Positions 1 to 9,202 of a stretch of DNA of 64,000 nt are shown here, piece by piece. Position 1 is the first letter of the stretch, and every line of letters starts with the position of its first letter. The stretch is from an uncultured Flammeovirgaceae bacterium (lineage in GTDB: Bacteria; Bacteroidota; Bacteroidia; Cytophagales; Cyclobacteriaceae), in the NCBI GenBank assembly GCA_937883755.1, contig CAKZYA010000060.1, positions 1 to 64,000 of the forward strand, read 5' to 3'. A model generated the notes under the pieces. It worked only from the letters and a program-made list of their open reading frames with translations, made no database searches and was not told where the DNA came from. The translations under genes were made by a program, and so were the position numbers.

Positions 1-115
1 CCTGCGTTCCAAAATTACCAGTCCACTTATCTTGCACCCATCCTTCTTTTTCGTAATACGAGATAGTTAGATACTTCTGTCCTGATAAATTTGTGAATTG
101 TTTATACTTAATATT
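1..115 (-). pseudogene. Partial or broken reading frame at the left edge
   Basis: On the minus strand about 37 codons stay open from just after a TAA (near 118) to the window edge. They encode a protein-like stretch rich in Tyr, Lys, Trp and Gly (for example SYYEKEGWVQDKW). There is no ATG, GTG or TTG between the TAA and this stretch, so the frame is either an N-terminally truncated remnant or starts at a rare codon such as ATT. The rest lies outside the window. I do not recognise the family. Positions 116-240 between it and the MFS gene are extremely AT-rich and show nothing else. Confidence 0.3.
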
Positions 116-240
116 TTAATTTAAATATAGAAAAATAAATAATTTAATTAATACTAAATTAAATAATAAAATATTATATTAAAATTGTCAATTATCTACA
201 ATCGGACTATGTAATATTTTAAGCAATAATGGCGATTCTG

Positions 241-1800
241 CTACTTTGTTAGTACGTAACGGTTTTCAATTAAAACCAAAGCAGTCACTGCTGAAAGCCA
301 GGCTAGTCCAGCACTGATATACATAATTTGGTTAAACATAGTGATGAACGCCTGTTCATACGCTTGTTTCACTTCCGTTTGTTGATCAGTAGAAACACTT
401 TCGGGTACTTGGGCATCCCCTAAGTTGACGGCTTGTTGCATAACAGATTGCTCCACATTGTCAGTCAAAGACAGTGAATCAATCACCGGAGCTAGAAAGT
501 CAGTAAATAGAACAACGGCTAGTGCCCCGATGGCCGCATTAGCAAAAACGTTAGCGGTTCGGGTCATAGAGTTATTAATTCCTGATGCTGTTCCTGCGTG
601 TTGATCTTCTACCGAAGACATCACGGTGGTAGTTAAGGGCACTACTGTGAGTGCCATGCCCAAACCAAAGAGCATAATTCCTGGAAAATAGGTTGTCCAG
701 AATTCCGTAGGCCCTTCCGTAATTCCGACTTGAGAGAACCAAAAAAAACCAAGTCCAGCAAGTAGGGAGCCACTTACCAAAAACCACCGGGGGCCAAAAC
801 GATCAACCAATCCGCCTACCCAACGAGCTAGAGAGGCTAATAAAATGGTGAGCGGAAGCATGGTCATACCTGCTTGCACCTGCTGATAGCCTTGAATCTG
901 AACTAGATTAAGCGAAAGAAATAACATAGCGATGGCTAGCCCGGCGTACAGCAAGAAGGTGAGCAAATTCGCTCCGGCGAAAGTTTTATCTCGGAACAAG
1001 TTCAAGGGAACCATAGGATTATCTTTTACTTGCTCAATCCGAACGAAACCGATCATAAATAGAAACCCAGCCGCTACGGAGCTATATACTTTCCAGTGTT
1101 GCCAGCCTAGTTCAGGAATCTCCAAAAAACCAAAGGTAAGTAAAGCTAACCCTAGCACTACCGTGATTGCCCCAGCGTAATCGAGACGATGATCCATGCT
1201 ATCGTCAGAGCTTTCGGGTACTTTGAGTCGAAGCACAATCAGCGATGCCAACCCGATAGGTAAGTTGATAAAGAAGATTGCCCGCCATAGTCCAGCGTCT
1301 CCTAAGGCACCTCCTAGAATGGGGCCACCAACCGTTACTAGCACGGTGGCTGCCGACCAGGTACCAATAGCTTTTCCTTTTTCTTTGTTGTGGAAAGTAG
1401 CGGATATGATAGATAAGCTACCCGGAATCATGAGTGCCCCGCCTATTCCCTGTACGGCTCGTGCCCCGATGAGCCATTCAACAGTAGGGGATAGTCCACA
1501 AGCAGCTGAGCCAACCATAAATATGGCGATACCGATCATAAAAACCTTTTTTCGACCGAGCTTATCACCCAATGAGCCGCCTACCAAAATCAGCGAAGCT
1601 AGCATTAGCAAATAGGCATTAAGTATCCAGAAGATATCAGTCCCATTCGCTTGCAAATCGCGTTGGAGTGAAGGGAGTATCACATTGAGAGCGGTAGAAT
1701 CAATAAACGCCATGCTGGAAGCCAGAATGGTAGAGGTGAGTATCCACTTTCCGGTGGATGACGACAGAGAGATTTCAGAACTCGACACTGGGTTGACCAT
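241..1800 (-). CDS. MFS transporter, DHA2 (EmrB/QacA-like) family
   Basis: Predicted inner-membrane proton-driven efflux pump with about 14 membrane segments and about 519 residues, the usual DHA2 size. The sequence shows the first-helix region with FIDSTALNVILPSL, the loop 2-3 motif GGSLGDKLGRKK (MFS motif A) and the RAVQGIGGALMIPG segment (motif C-like) typical of 14-TMS drug/H+ antiporters. An upstream extension to 1932 is possible, but the extra N-terminus is not membrane-like and would overlap the divergent gene, so the ATG at 1800 is preferred. The substrate cannot be read from sequence; drug or metabolite export is an inference from the family. It is divergent from the small Cys-rich gene at 1891. 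Confidence 0.88.
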   Translation of the reverse strand: MVNPVSSSEISLSSSTGKWILTSTILASSMAFIDSTALNVILPSLQRDLQANGTDIFWILNAYLLMLASLILVGGSLGDKLGRKKVFMIGIAIFMVGSAACGLSPTVEWLIGARAVQGIGGALMIPGSLSIISATFHNKEKGKAIGTWSAATVLVTVGGPILGGALGDAGLWRAIFFINLPIGLASLIVLRLKVPESSDDSMDHRLDYAGAITVVLGLALLTFGFLEIPELGWQHWKVYSSVAAGFLFMIGFVRIEQVKDNPMVPLNLFRDKTFAGANLLTFLLYAGLAIAMLFLSLNLVQIQGYQQVQAGMTMLPLTILLASLARWVGGLVDRFGPRWFLVSGSLLAGLGFFWFSQVGITEGPTEFWTTYFPGIMLFGLGMALTVVPLTTTVMSSVEDQHAGTASGINNSMTRTANVFANAAIGALAVVLFTDFLAPVIDSLSLTDNVEQSVMQQAVNLGDAQVPESVSTDQQTEVKQAYEQAFITMFNQIMYISAGLAWLSAVTALVLIENRYVLTK

Positions 1801-1890
1801 ATAGCGATAAAATAACGAAAAATCTAGAGCAGGTTTTGTATTTAGTTGAATAAATGGTATATCGTTAGGAAAATTATAAGGAGAAAGCGC

Positions 1891-2502
1891 ATGGCGGAAA
1901 AAGGCGGCAACAGTAGTTGGTTTGTTAGGCAAGAGTATGGTGGAATTCCTGAATTATTCTATTCTCATAGCACGAAAGCTCCATTTGAGAGATGTATCTC
2001 TTGCGACCGATCTCTACAGCAACCGGACTCCCAGTATCTGGTAGAAAAAGCCTTTCGCAACTATCGTGAATTTGGAAAAACGGATGTGATTTTTGAGTAT
2101 GCCATGTGTTTGAACTGTGCTGACCGTATGCGGAAAGAATTATCACTATCATCGTTAGCTAGAATTCAGGAATTCTTTGAAGAGCGAGTGGATTTTGACC
2201 AGCGACGTGATCAACTCATGCAGTCTAAACCCGCTAGTTCTCCCCAGTGGATTGATAAATGTTTGATTACTGGGGAGTCTCATCAGAATTTAGATGAATA
2301 CCAGGTTTACGGTCATTTTGTGGGCGATCGTTGTGTATATTCCTTTCTACCGTATATGATTGGTGGTCCAGCGGTAGATGAAATTACCAATTTACTTTCT
2401 GAAAAAACGCTGGGTGAGATTGACCGTTTTATTGACGAAAACTTTGGCCTGCCCCCCGAACTAAAAAAGCCTATCAAGGATAATCCTATTATTTTTATTT
2501 AA
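1891..2502 (+). CDS. Hypothetical protein with two CxxC pairs
   Basis: A 203-residue soluble protein of unknown function. The ATG at 1891 is preferred because an AAGGAG sequence lies about eight bases upstream, which is unusual for this genome style. It carries CISC (C35/C38) and CLNC (C73/C76), a spacing compatible with a zinc-ribbon or treble-clef metal site, and a further Cys (C124) in a CLITGES context. The middle is charged and helical, and there is no signal peptide or membrane segment. It is divergent from the MFS pump with a spacer of about 90 bases, so the two could share a control region. I do not recognise a named family; metal binding is inferred only from the Cys spacing. Confidence 0.7.
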   Translation: MAEKGGNSSWFVRQEYGGIPELFYSHSTKAPFERCISCDRSLQQPDSQYLVEKAFRNYREFGKTDVIFEYAMCLNCADRMRKELSLSSLARIQEFFEERVDFDQRRDQLMQSKPASSPQWIDKCLITGESHQNLDEYQVYGHFVGDRCVYSFLPYMIGGPAVDEITNLLSEKTLGEIDRFIDENFGLPPELKKPIKDNPIIFI

Positions 2503-2707
2503 TGGGGTGAGATGGGAATGTGAAAACTTAGATGCGGTTTGCCGCAAGGACAGAAGTTGGCGGTTATAAATTAAACTTTTTTAGTAAGGATAAGTGATGA
2601 TTTGAGTAGATGGTTAGAAACCTGGAAATTCCGATCTCTGTTCTCCCATTTCCAAAACCTAAAACCTAATTCCAACTAACCAGCAATCAACAATCAGCCA
2701 GTAACTC

Positions 2708-3967
2708 ATGTCCAATCGACGCAACTTTATCAAAACTGGGCTAACTGCCGGAGCTAGTACACCTTTTCTTTCTTCCTTAAAGGCTTCAGCTTCTTCCTAT
2801 GATTTGGTCGACTATACCAAACTGGATGAAGCTTTAGCTCAGCCTGTATTGAAACGAGAGCTATTTCCTGACCCAGTGATGATAGAGAGTTGCGATTTAC
2901 TGCACTACGATGGTAACTACATGGTTCGGGTGCGGTCTACCGACGGGGCGGAAGGCTACTGTGTTGGCCATAATATCCGGATGCCTCACCTTTACCCCAT
3001 TCAGTTATCGCTCGTGAATCCCTATTTTGTAGGGAAGGACGCTCGTGACCTTGACCAACTGATTGAGGGAGTGTTCATGTATAAAAATAACTATAAGTAC
3101 CAGGGCTATACCCTCTGGATTCCGGTAGCCACGGTAGAAATGGCGATTTTGGATATGCTAGGGCGCATTGCTCAGAAAAGTATGGGGCAGTTGATTGGCG
3201 ATATCCATAATACTGAAATTGCCATTTATCGGGCGAATAACAACCGGGGCAAATCGGCTGAGGAAAGTATTGACCAGATTAAGGCTCTTCAGGCGGAGAC
3301 CAACGCCAAAGCCGTAAAATTTAAGATTGGCGGACGACGTAGTAACCCCGAAGTGCCGGAAGGTCGCACCGAACGGCTGATTCCTATGATGCGCGATGCT
3401 TTTGATGATGATATAACCATTTATGCCGATTGCAATGGCAGTTACGATGCCTCGGGAGCCATTCGTATTGGTAAGATGCTACAAAAGCACCACATTGACT
3501 TATTTGAACAGCCCGTACCTACCGACTGGTACGAAGATTGGAAGCTGACCGCCGATGCGCTGGAGATACCCATTGCTTCAGGGGGAGGAGAAGTTAGCCT
3601 CCGTAACTTCCGTTGGCTGATTGGTAATGATGCGATACAGATGGTGCAGCAGGATCTGTTTTACTTCGGCGGCATGATTCGCAGTATGAAAGTAGCCCGA
3701 ATGGCTGCCACCAAGGGCTATCCTTGCGTACCTCATATTTCGGGCACTGGGCTAGGTTACATTTACATGATGCAGTTTGTATCTGCTGTACCCAACGCGG
3801 GTACTTACCATGAGTTTAAGGGGCTTAGTACCGAAGTACCTTTTGAGTGCAAAACTTCCTCGCTAAAACCTGAAGGTGGCATCTTGCACTTACCTACTGG
3901 AGTGGGAAGTGGAGTAGAGATTGACCCATTTTTTATCGCTAAACATAAAGTGTTAGAAGCTTCTTAA
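2708..3967 (+). CDS. Enolase-superfamily (mandelate racemase-like) protein, Tat-exported
   Basis: A 419-residue protein starting with a twin-arginine signal (SNRRNFIKTG followed by a hydrophobic stretch), so export across the inner membrane is likely. The barrel carries the superfamily residues: KFK at K204/K206 (KxK base motif of the mandelate racemase subgroup), metal ligands D241, E267 and E295, and H343 in PHISGTG. Known relatives are sugar-acid dehydratases or racemases acting by alpha-proton abstraction. The substrate is unknown; the neighbouring hydroxy-acid dehydrogenase and fucose-permease-like transporter suggest a sugar or sugar acid. It is convergent with the dehydrogenase, with only 25 bases between the stops. 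The Tat signal is notable because most characterised dehydratases of this group are cytoplasmic. Confidence 0.85.
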   Translation: MSNRRNFIKTGLTAGASTPFLSSLKASASSYDLVDYTKLDEALAQPVLKRELFPDPVMIESCDLLHYDGNYMVRVRSTDGAEGYCVGHNIRMPHLYPIQLSLVNPYFVGKDARDLDQLIEGVFMYKNNYKYQGYTLWIPVATVEMAILDMLGRIAQKSMGQLIGDIHNTEIAIYRANNNRGKSAEESIDQIKALQAETNAKAVKFKIGGRRSNPEVPEGRTERLIPMMRDAFDDDITIYADCNGSYDASGAIRIGKMLQKHHIDLFEQPVPTDWYEDWKLTADALEIPIASGGGEVSLRNFRWLIGNDAIQMVQQDLFYFGGMIRSMKVARMAATKGYPCVPHISGTGLGYIYMMQFVSAVPNAGTYHEFKGLSTEVPFECKTSSLKPEGGILHLPTGVGSGVEIDPFFIAKHKVLEAS

Positions 3968-3992
3968 TTACACTTTAGTGGAATGTAGAAAG

Positions 3993-5174
3993 TTATAGTA
4001 CGGGCGGGCTACTTTCACGGGCAGTGGTGGCTAGTTTTGTTCTCAGATCGCTCACTTCTTGAGCGCAAACTTGCTCCATTACCTGCTGAAGTTGGGTTTT
4101 CAGTAAACTAATAGCGTGATTACCTCCTTGATTACCCAATGCTGCTACGCTGTACATAAAAGTGCGCCCCAGAAAAGTAAAATCGGCTCCACAAGCCATC
4201 GTTCTTGCAATATCTGGTCCTGAGCGAATGCCACTATCCATCATCACTTTAATCCGGTTGCCGTAGCTCTCAATAATGGATTTAAGAGCGTTGATCGTCG
4301 ATTGTCCCGCGTCAAGTTGACGGCCCCCGTGATTAGATACTATAATTCCGTCTAACCCTAGACGAATGGCTTTTTCGGCATCGGCTTCGCTAGCAACCCC
4401 CTTTAGCACAATCTTTCCTTTCCACATGTCGCGGATAGGAGCTATTTTTTCTTCGTTGAGCCGTCCGGAAAATGTTTCGTCCATAAATAAGCCTAATTGT
4501 TTCAAATCTAAACCCTTAGGCATGTAGGGCTTGAGAGTTTCAAAATTGGGCTGACCGTGAATGAGCGTTTTCAGTGCCCACTCGGGTCTTCCTATAATTT
4601 GAAGAATATTACTAAGACTCATGTTAGGCGGCATAGCCAGTCCGTTTCTAATGTCCCGGGGGCGGAAGCCGAAGGTGGGTACATCGCAAAGCAACACCAA
4701 AACGGGGCATCCGGCGGCTTGGGCTCGTAGTAGTATATCATCCCTCAATTCGTTCTTAGCCGGATGATAAAGCTGAAACCAAGCTCTTCCTTCTGTTAAC
4801 TCACTGGCTCGCTCAATACTCATAGTGGTAACGGTACTGAGAATAAAGGGAACATTGTGGGCAAAGGCAGCTTGAGCCAGTATCTCAGGAGAGTTAGGCC
4901 ACATAAGCCCCTGTAATCCGATAGGGGCAATACCGAAAGGAGCATCATAAACATGGCCGAACAACTCAGTACTCATATCCGACTTATCGAAGTTGGATAG
5001 GTAGTTAGGGATTAGCTCTACGTCTCTGATTTCCTTAGTGTTTCTAACTAAGTTAACATCTTCATTGCAGCCACCATCCAGGTACTCAAAAGCAAAGCGG
5101 GGAATTTTACTTTTAGCTTTTTGTCGTAAGTCGTCAACCGAAGGAAAGCGGGTATCAAAATTTCTATTACTCAT
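3993..5174 (-). CDS. FMN-dependent alpha-hydroxy-acid dehydrogenase (LldD/glycolate oxidase family)
   Basis: A 393-residue enzyme expected to oxidise an L-2-hydroxy acid such as lactate or a longer sugar-derived acid, using FMN. Visible family residues are K258 in IVLKGV, the catalytic His282 and substrate-binding Arg285 in SNHGGRQLD, and the FMN-phosphate site DSGIRSGPD (D313, R317) followed by LGRTF. There is no signal peptide, so it is cytoplasmic or peripheral to the membrane. It lies 89 bases downstream of the fucose-permease-like gene on the same strand and is probably co-transcribed with it. The exact substrate cannot be assigned; L-lactate is the default family annotation. Confidence 0.9.
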   Translation of the reverse strand: MSNRNFDTRFPSVDDLRQKAKSKIPRFAFEYLDGGCNEDVNLVRNTKEIRDVELIPNYLSNFDKSDMSTELFGHVYDAPFGIAPIGLQGLMWPNSPEILAQAAFAHNVPFILSTVTTMSIERASELTEGRAWFQLYHPAKNELRDDILLRAQAAGCPVLVLLCDVPTFGFRPRDIRNGLAMPPNMSLSNILQIIGRPEWALKTLIHGQPNFETLKPYMPKGLDLKQLGLFMDETFSGRLNEEKIAPIRDMWKGKIVLKGVASEADAEKAIRLGLDGIIVSNHGGRQLDAGQSTINALKSIIESYGNRIKVMMDSGIRSGPDIARTMACGADFTFLGRTFMYSVAALGNQGGNHAISLLKTQLQQVMEQVCAQEVSDLRTKLATTARESSPPVL

Positions 5175-5263
5175 AGCGTAGCTAATTTATTCAATTACCG
5201 CCACTGTTCCTAAAAGACAGCTAGAGTAATTGGTCCAGAGAATTAGCTTTAGCACTAAGCAAG

Positions 5264-6580
5264 CTATCGACTTCTATTCCGAGCCCTCAAACTGTAAACT
5301 GCTACTAACAGCAAGCAAACGAAGGGTAAAATAAAGGAGAAGTTGACTTCGGGAATATTACCCATGATGGTTATGTCCCTAAGTCCGGTGCCTCCCAGGT
5401 CAATAATTCGTCCTTGCAACGGCGGCATTAGTGCGCCACCCACAATGGCTAATATCAACCCGGCTGACCCTAGTTTGGCTTCGTCGCCCATACCGCGTAA
5501 CGCCAAGCCATAAATGGTAGGAAACATTAGCGACATAGCAAAGGAAACACCCACCAAACAATATAGACCCACCATATTTACTGAAATGATGGCAATAGCA
5601 CAGAAAGCTGCTCCTACCAAGGCGAAAATCAGCATCAGACTAGCCGAGTTAATATACTTAATCATGAAAGTGCAGATCCACCGACCGATCAGGAAAGAAA
5701 TGGTAGATGCTGCCACATAAACGGTGGCGTTCAATTGCTCATCTGGGCCTCGGCTGGCATTTAGGTTGGTCACGTACTGATAGATGAACGTCCACACCAT
5801 AATCTGGCAGGCAATATAAAAGAACTGGGCGAGCACCCCTTCGTAATAATCTTTATTAGAGAATAGTTTACTTATGCTAGTCCGCAAGTCAAGTGGCTCT
5901 GAAGTCTGTTTATGATCCTTAAACTTGGTAAAAATAAAGAGGAGCATTACTGTTAAGACAACAAAGCCTAAAACGATGTAGGGAGTGCTGACAATGCCCA
6001 AGTCGTGCTCGATAATCTGTTGTTTTTGTACGGCTGATAGAACTTCCGTTGACACATCGGCACCAATTTCCGTTTCCAGCCGATCTACGACAAAAATCCG
6101 AGCAACTACCTGTCCGGTAAGTGCCCCGATGGGGTTGAACGCCTGCGAAAGATTAAGGCGCTGGGTAGCAGTTTCTTTATCGCCCAACTCCAAAATCATG
6201 GGATTGGCAGTAGTCTCCAGAAAAGCTAAACCGAATGTCAGAATGTAAAAGGAGACTAAAAAAATGTTGTAGCTAACTAATACTGCTGCCGGATACATCA
6301 TCAGTGAGCCAATCATAAACATAAACAATCCTAGAACGATACCCGCTTTATAGCTGTACTTTCGGATAAATAAGGCGGCCGGAATTGCCATAGTAGCGTA
6401 GCCACCGTAGAATGCCAATTGCACGTAAGAAGCTCTTACATTAGAAATATTCAAGACATTTTTGAATACCTCGACCATAGGGTTAGTGAGGTCGTTGGGG
6501 AAGCCCCACAGGAAAAATAGAAAGGTTACTAGGATGAAGGGAAGAAGGAGTTCTTTAGAAACAACAGGCGCAGTTTTCAT
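5264..6580 (-). CDS. L-fucose:H+ symporter-like MFS sugar permease
   Basis: A 438-residue polytopic membrane protein of about 12 segments. The start of the first helix, FFLWGFPNDLTNPMVEVF, is typical of the FucP/GluP group of MFS permeases, which import L-fucose, glucose/galactose or similar sugars with protons. Other family-like segments are FLETTANPMILELG in helix 4 and the conserved NLSQAFNPIGA. It heads a probable two-gene operon with the FMN-dependent dehydrogenase and is divergent from a Crp-type regulator, so induction by a sugar or hydroxy acid is plausible but not shown. Confidence 0.88.
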   Translation of the reverse strand: MKTAPVVSKELLLPFILVTFLFFLWGFPNDLTNPMVEVFKNVLNISNVRASYVQLAFYGGYATMAIPAALFIRKYSYKAGIVLGLFMFMIGSLMMYPAAVLVSYNIFLVSFYILTFGLAFLETTANPMILELGDKETATQRLNLSQAFNPIGALTGQVVARIFVVDRLETEIGADVSTEVLSAVQKQQIIEHDLGIVSTPYIVLGFVVLTVMLLFIFTKFKDHKQTSEPLDLRTSISKLFSNKDYYEGVLAQFFYIACQIMVWTFIYQYVTNLNASRGPDEQLNATVYVAASTISFLIGRWICTFMIKYINSASLMLIFALVGAAFCAIAIISVNMVGLYCLVGVSFAMSLMFPTIYGLALRGMGDEAKLGSAGLILAIVGGALMPPLQGRIIDLGGTGLRDITIMGNIPEVNFSFILPFVCLLLVAVYSLRARNRSR

Positions 6581-6853
6581 TTATATAGGTTGTAGGTTAG
6601 TTTCCCGAAAATAGCTTTTCAGACTGAAAATTCACTTGAAAAACAAGGTAGCAACAAAAACAAAGATTAGAATTACCAGATGAAATAAATTCGGCAGGAA
6701 AAAACATTTGGTGCATTATTATAGCAATATGTACTACCTCGCTCCCGATTGAAGGAGTACTGCTTGAGAATTCGGCTAGTAATTCTTATCGGTCATTTTT
6801 AGTAATTTTACTTGTAAGCCTAAAGTCTGGATAATCATACATCAATCGTATTA

Positions 6854-7387
6854 ATGAAAGAGTTGTTTCAAGAGGTTTTGACCAACTTTGCACCTATTCT
6901 TGTTCCAAATTATTATGAAAAAGGGAAGCTGCTGCATACCGAAAACTCACTCTCTTTTAATCTTTATCTGGTAGAAAGGGGAGTGCTGAGGTCATTCTAT
7001 TACGTGGATGGTAAAGACGTAACTGCCCACTTTGCTTTAGAAAACGGGGTTGTGGGGGCTGCTGATAGTATTATTCGGGAAAAGAAAAGTAGGTATAATA
7101 TCGAGGTACTAGAATATAGCCAGGTTTTTTTGCTTGATTATCAGGAGTTGGAGTTATTTCTCGATCAAAACCCCCACTTGGAACGCTTGGCCCGGCGGTT
7201 TACCCAGTTTATCTACATGGATTTAGTTGAAAGAGTGGAAGGAATGACTTTCCTTTCTGCTAAAGACCGATACGAACATCTGATTACCCGATATCCTGAT
7301 ATTACCCAACGAGTGAGCTTGGGTCACATCGCTTCATTTTTGGGAATTACTCAGGAAACGCTGAGTAGAGTAAGAGGCAAACACTGA
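6854..7387 (+). CDS. Crp/Fnr-family transcriptional regulator
   Basis: A 177-residue protein with an N-terminal cyclic-nucleotide-binding-like beta-roll (ENSLSFNLYLVERGVLRSFYY) and a short C-terminal winged-helix region ending in IASFLGITQETLSRVRG, the recognition-helix signature of Bacteroidota Crp relatives. The beta-roll lacks the phosphate-binding arginine motif of true CRP, so cAMP binding cannot be assumed. It is divergent from the fucose-permease-like gene across a 273-base spacer and could control that group, or the small membrane protein that follows. Confidence 0.85.
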   Translation: MKELFQEVLTNFAPILVPNYYEKGKLLHTENSLSFNLYLVERGVLRSFYYVDGKDVTAHFALENGVVGAADSIIREKKSRYNIEVLEYSQVFLLDYQELELFLDQNPHLERLARRFTQFIYMDLVERVEGMTFLSAKDRYEHLITRYPDITQRVSLGHIASFLGITQETLSRVRGKH

Positions 7388-7466
7388 TTTTTGATTTATA
7401 TCAAACAGATTCGGGTCTCAGATGCCTAACTTTAGATATAGATTCTAAGATCAGAAGAAAAGGGAT

Positions 7467-7871
7467 ATGCTTAAAAATTTGACGTTTAAAAAACTCTTTC
7501 TCATCGATGGCATGGGTGCAATTATCACTGCTCTAATGCTAAGTCATGTACTAGCCAGATTGGAGTCATTCTTCGGAATGCCTCGGCAAATACTCTTTAT
7601 TTTGGCAGGTATTGCGGCTGGTTTTGCTGTGTATTCTATTCTGTGTCACTTTTTGGTCAGAGAAAATTGGAGGCCCTTTCTAAGAGGTATTGCTACGGCT
7701 AACATAGCGTACTGTATCGTAACCTTCGGGTTAGTTGTTTATCTATTTGATACCTTGACCTATCTAGGAATAGCTTATTTTATCGGTGAGATTATATTAG
7801 TAGTAGGGCTGGCTAGGTTTGAATTTGAGTTTGCCAGAAAAGGTGAGTCAGCTAATCACGCATCAAGTTAG
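7467..7871 (+). CDS. Small four-helix membrane protein, unknown
   Basis: A 134-residue protein with four predicted membrane helices, a short cytoplasmic N-terminus rich in Lys and Phe, and a charged C-terminal tail. No catalytic or binding motif is visible and I do not recognise a named family. It sits 79 bases after one Crp-type regulator and just before a second, so it may be a target or partner of one of them. The start is the first ATG (7467), preceded by an AGAAAAGGG purine run. Confidence 0.7.
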   Translation: MLKNLTFKKLFLIDGMGAIITALMLSHVLARLESFFGMPRQILFILAGIAAGFAVYSILCHFLVRENWRPFLRGIATANIAYCIVTFGLVVYLFDTLTYLGIAYFIGEIILVVGLARFEFEFARKGESANHASS

Positions 7872-7999
7872 TAACACTACGCAGACAATAAAAAGTGAAG
7901 CAAAAGCAGTATCTTGTTGGTTTCTGCCGCAGTAATATGCAAGTCTTTCAATCGGCAGGCTTACCTGATTTGAAACCAAACCGATCTTTTACAACTTCC

Positions 8000-8584
8000 A
8001 TGAAAACCGAAATAACTCAAGAGCTGCTAAAATACAATAGCTCATTTTCAACCGAAGAAATTGAGTATGGTCTCACATTTTTTGAGCAAAAAGAGTTCGC
8101 TGCCAAATCTTTAGTATCCCAAGCCGGGGAAATATCCAATTACCTGTTCTACGCCGAAAGTTCGATCACCCGATGTTATTACCTGGACTCGGACGGGCAA
8201 GAGCAGACTTTATGGATGAAACCTGAGCAAACGTTCATCACCGAATACAAAAGTTTTGTGAACCGGGATAAATCCCAATTCAGCTTACAGTTTTATGAGG
8301 ATACCCAAGTTCTGATGATCTCCCGAAAGAATTTACTGCACTTATTTCAAGAGTCTAAAAACTGGGCATTATTCGGCGTACATCTTACCGAGCGGGTACA
8401 CATTACCCTCATCGATGTTTTTACTAACCTATTGGCAAACGATGCCACCCGAAACTACCAATATATAGAGTATATGTTCCCCCGCTTTCTTCAGGTGGCT
8501 CCGCTGAAAGATATAGCTTCCATGTTACAAATATCACAGGTGAGTCTCTCAAGAATTCGGGCAGGAAATCAGCTTAAAAAGTAA
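8000..8584 (+). CDS. Crp/Fnr-family transcriptional regulator
   Basis: A 194-residue regulator when started at the ATG at 8000. A GTG at 7895 would add 35 residues with no family resemblance. It has the beta-roll effector domain (SNYLFYAESSITRCYYLDSDGQEQ) and a C-terminal HTH with IASMLQISQVSLSRIRAG, the same type as the regulator at 6854, but the two are clearly diverged. The effector is unknown. It may control the SRPBCC gene that follows 72 bases downstream. Confidence 0.87.
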   Translation: MKTEITQELLKYNSSFSTEEIEYGLTFFEQKEFAAKSLVSQAGEISNYLFYAESSITRCYYLDSDGQEQTLWMKPEQTFITEYKSFVNRDKSQFSLQFYEDTQVLMISRKNLLHLFQESKNWALFGVHLTERVHITLIDVFTNLLANDATRNYQYIEYMFPRFLQVAPLKDIASMLQISQVSLSRIRAGNQLKK

Positions 8585-8656
8585 TTTTTTAACATATGTA
8601 AATTCGGACACGGGCGATTATTCATTCCTTTGAGGATTTTAAAGCTTATTTCCGAA

Positions 8657-9160
8657 ATGAAATACTTCACTACAATTCTTCTGATTATGACCAGTTTATC
8701 AACCGTGGCCCAAGGTGGCAAAGCTTCTACCGAAAAGAAAACATTTAACCGTACAACATCTATCAGTCAAAGTATAGATGCAGAGGCCTCAGTCATCTGG
8801 TCGCTACTCACCAATGCTTCTGACTACGCTAGATGGAACTCTACCGTCATTTCTATCGAAGGAAATATCCGTAAAGGAGAAAAAATTAAATTGAAAAGCA
8901 CGCTAGACTCCTCGCGCACCTTCAAGCTGAAAGTGAAAGAGCTAATTCCAGACGAAAAGCTGGTGTGGGGTGATGCCATGGGCGAGCGTACCTATACCTT
9001 AGAACAACAAGGTAGTGCCACTCTTTTTACCATGACTGAGAAAATAGGTGGTCCTATCTTTCCCCTATTCGCTAGCAAAATTCCTTCCTTCGACGAATCA
9101 TTTGAGCAGTTTACCGCTGACCTGAAAAAAGAAGCTGAAGCTATAGTAAACTCGCGGTAA
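8657..9160 (+). CDS. Exported SRPBCC (START-like) family protein
   Basis: A 167-residue protein starting at the ATG at 8657 with a Sec signal peptide (KYFTTILLIMTSLSTVAQG). The mature part follows the polyketide-cyclase/START fold pattern: an N-terminal strand with ISQSIDAEASVIWSLLTNASDYARWNSTV, central strands with KLKVKELIPDEKLVWGD, and a long C-terminal helix. Such proteins bind hydrophobic ligands, but the ligand here is unknown. A TTG nine codons upstream is a less likely start because it would lengthen the signal peptide unnaturally. Just downstream lies the araC relic at 9203. Confidence 0.82.
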   Translation: MKYFTTILLIMTSLSTVAQGGKASTEKKTFNRTTSISQSIDAEASVIWSLLTNASDYARWNSTVISIEGNIRKGEKIKLKSTLDSSRTFKLKVKELIPDEKLVWGDAMGERTYTLEQQGSATLFTMTEKIGGPIFPLFASKIPSFDESFEQFTADLKKEAEAIVNSR

Positions 9161-9202
9161 CAGTATGTGAACATAGTTAAGGAACGTATTTAAAACTTGC
9201 AA

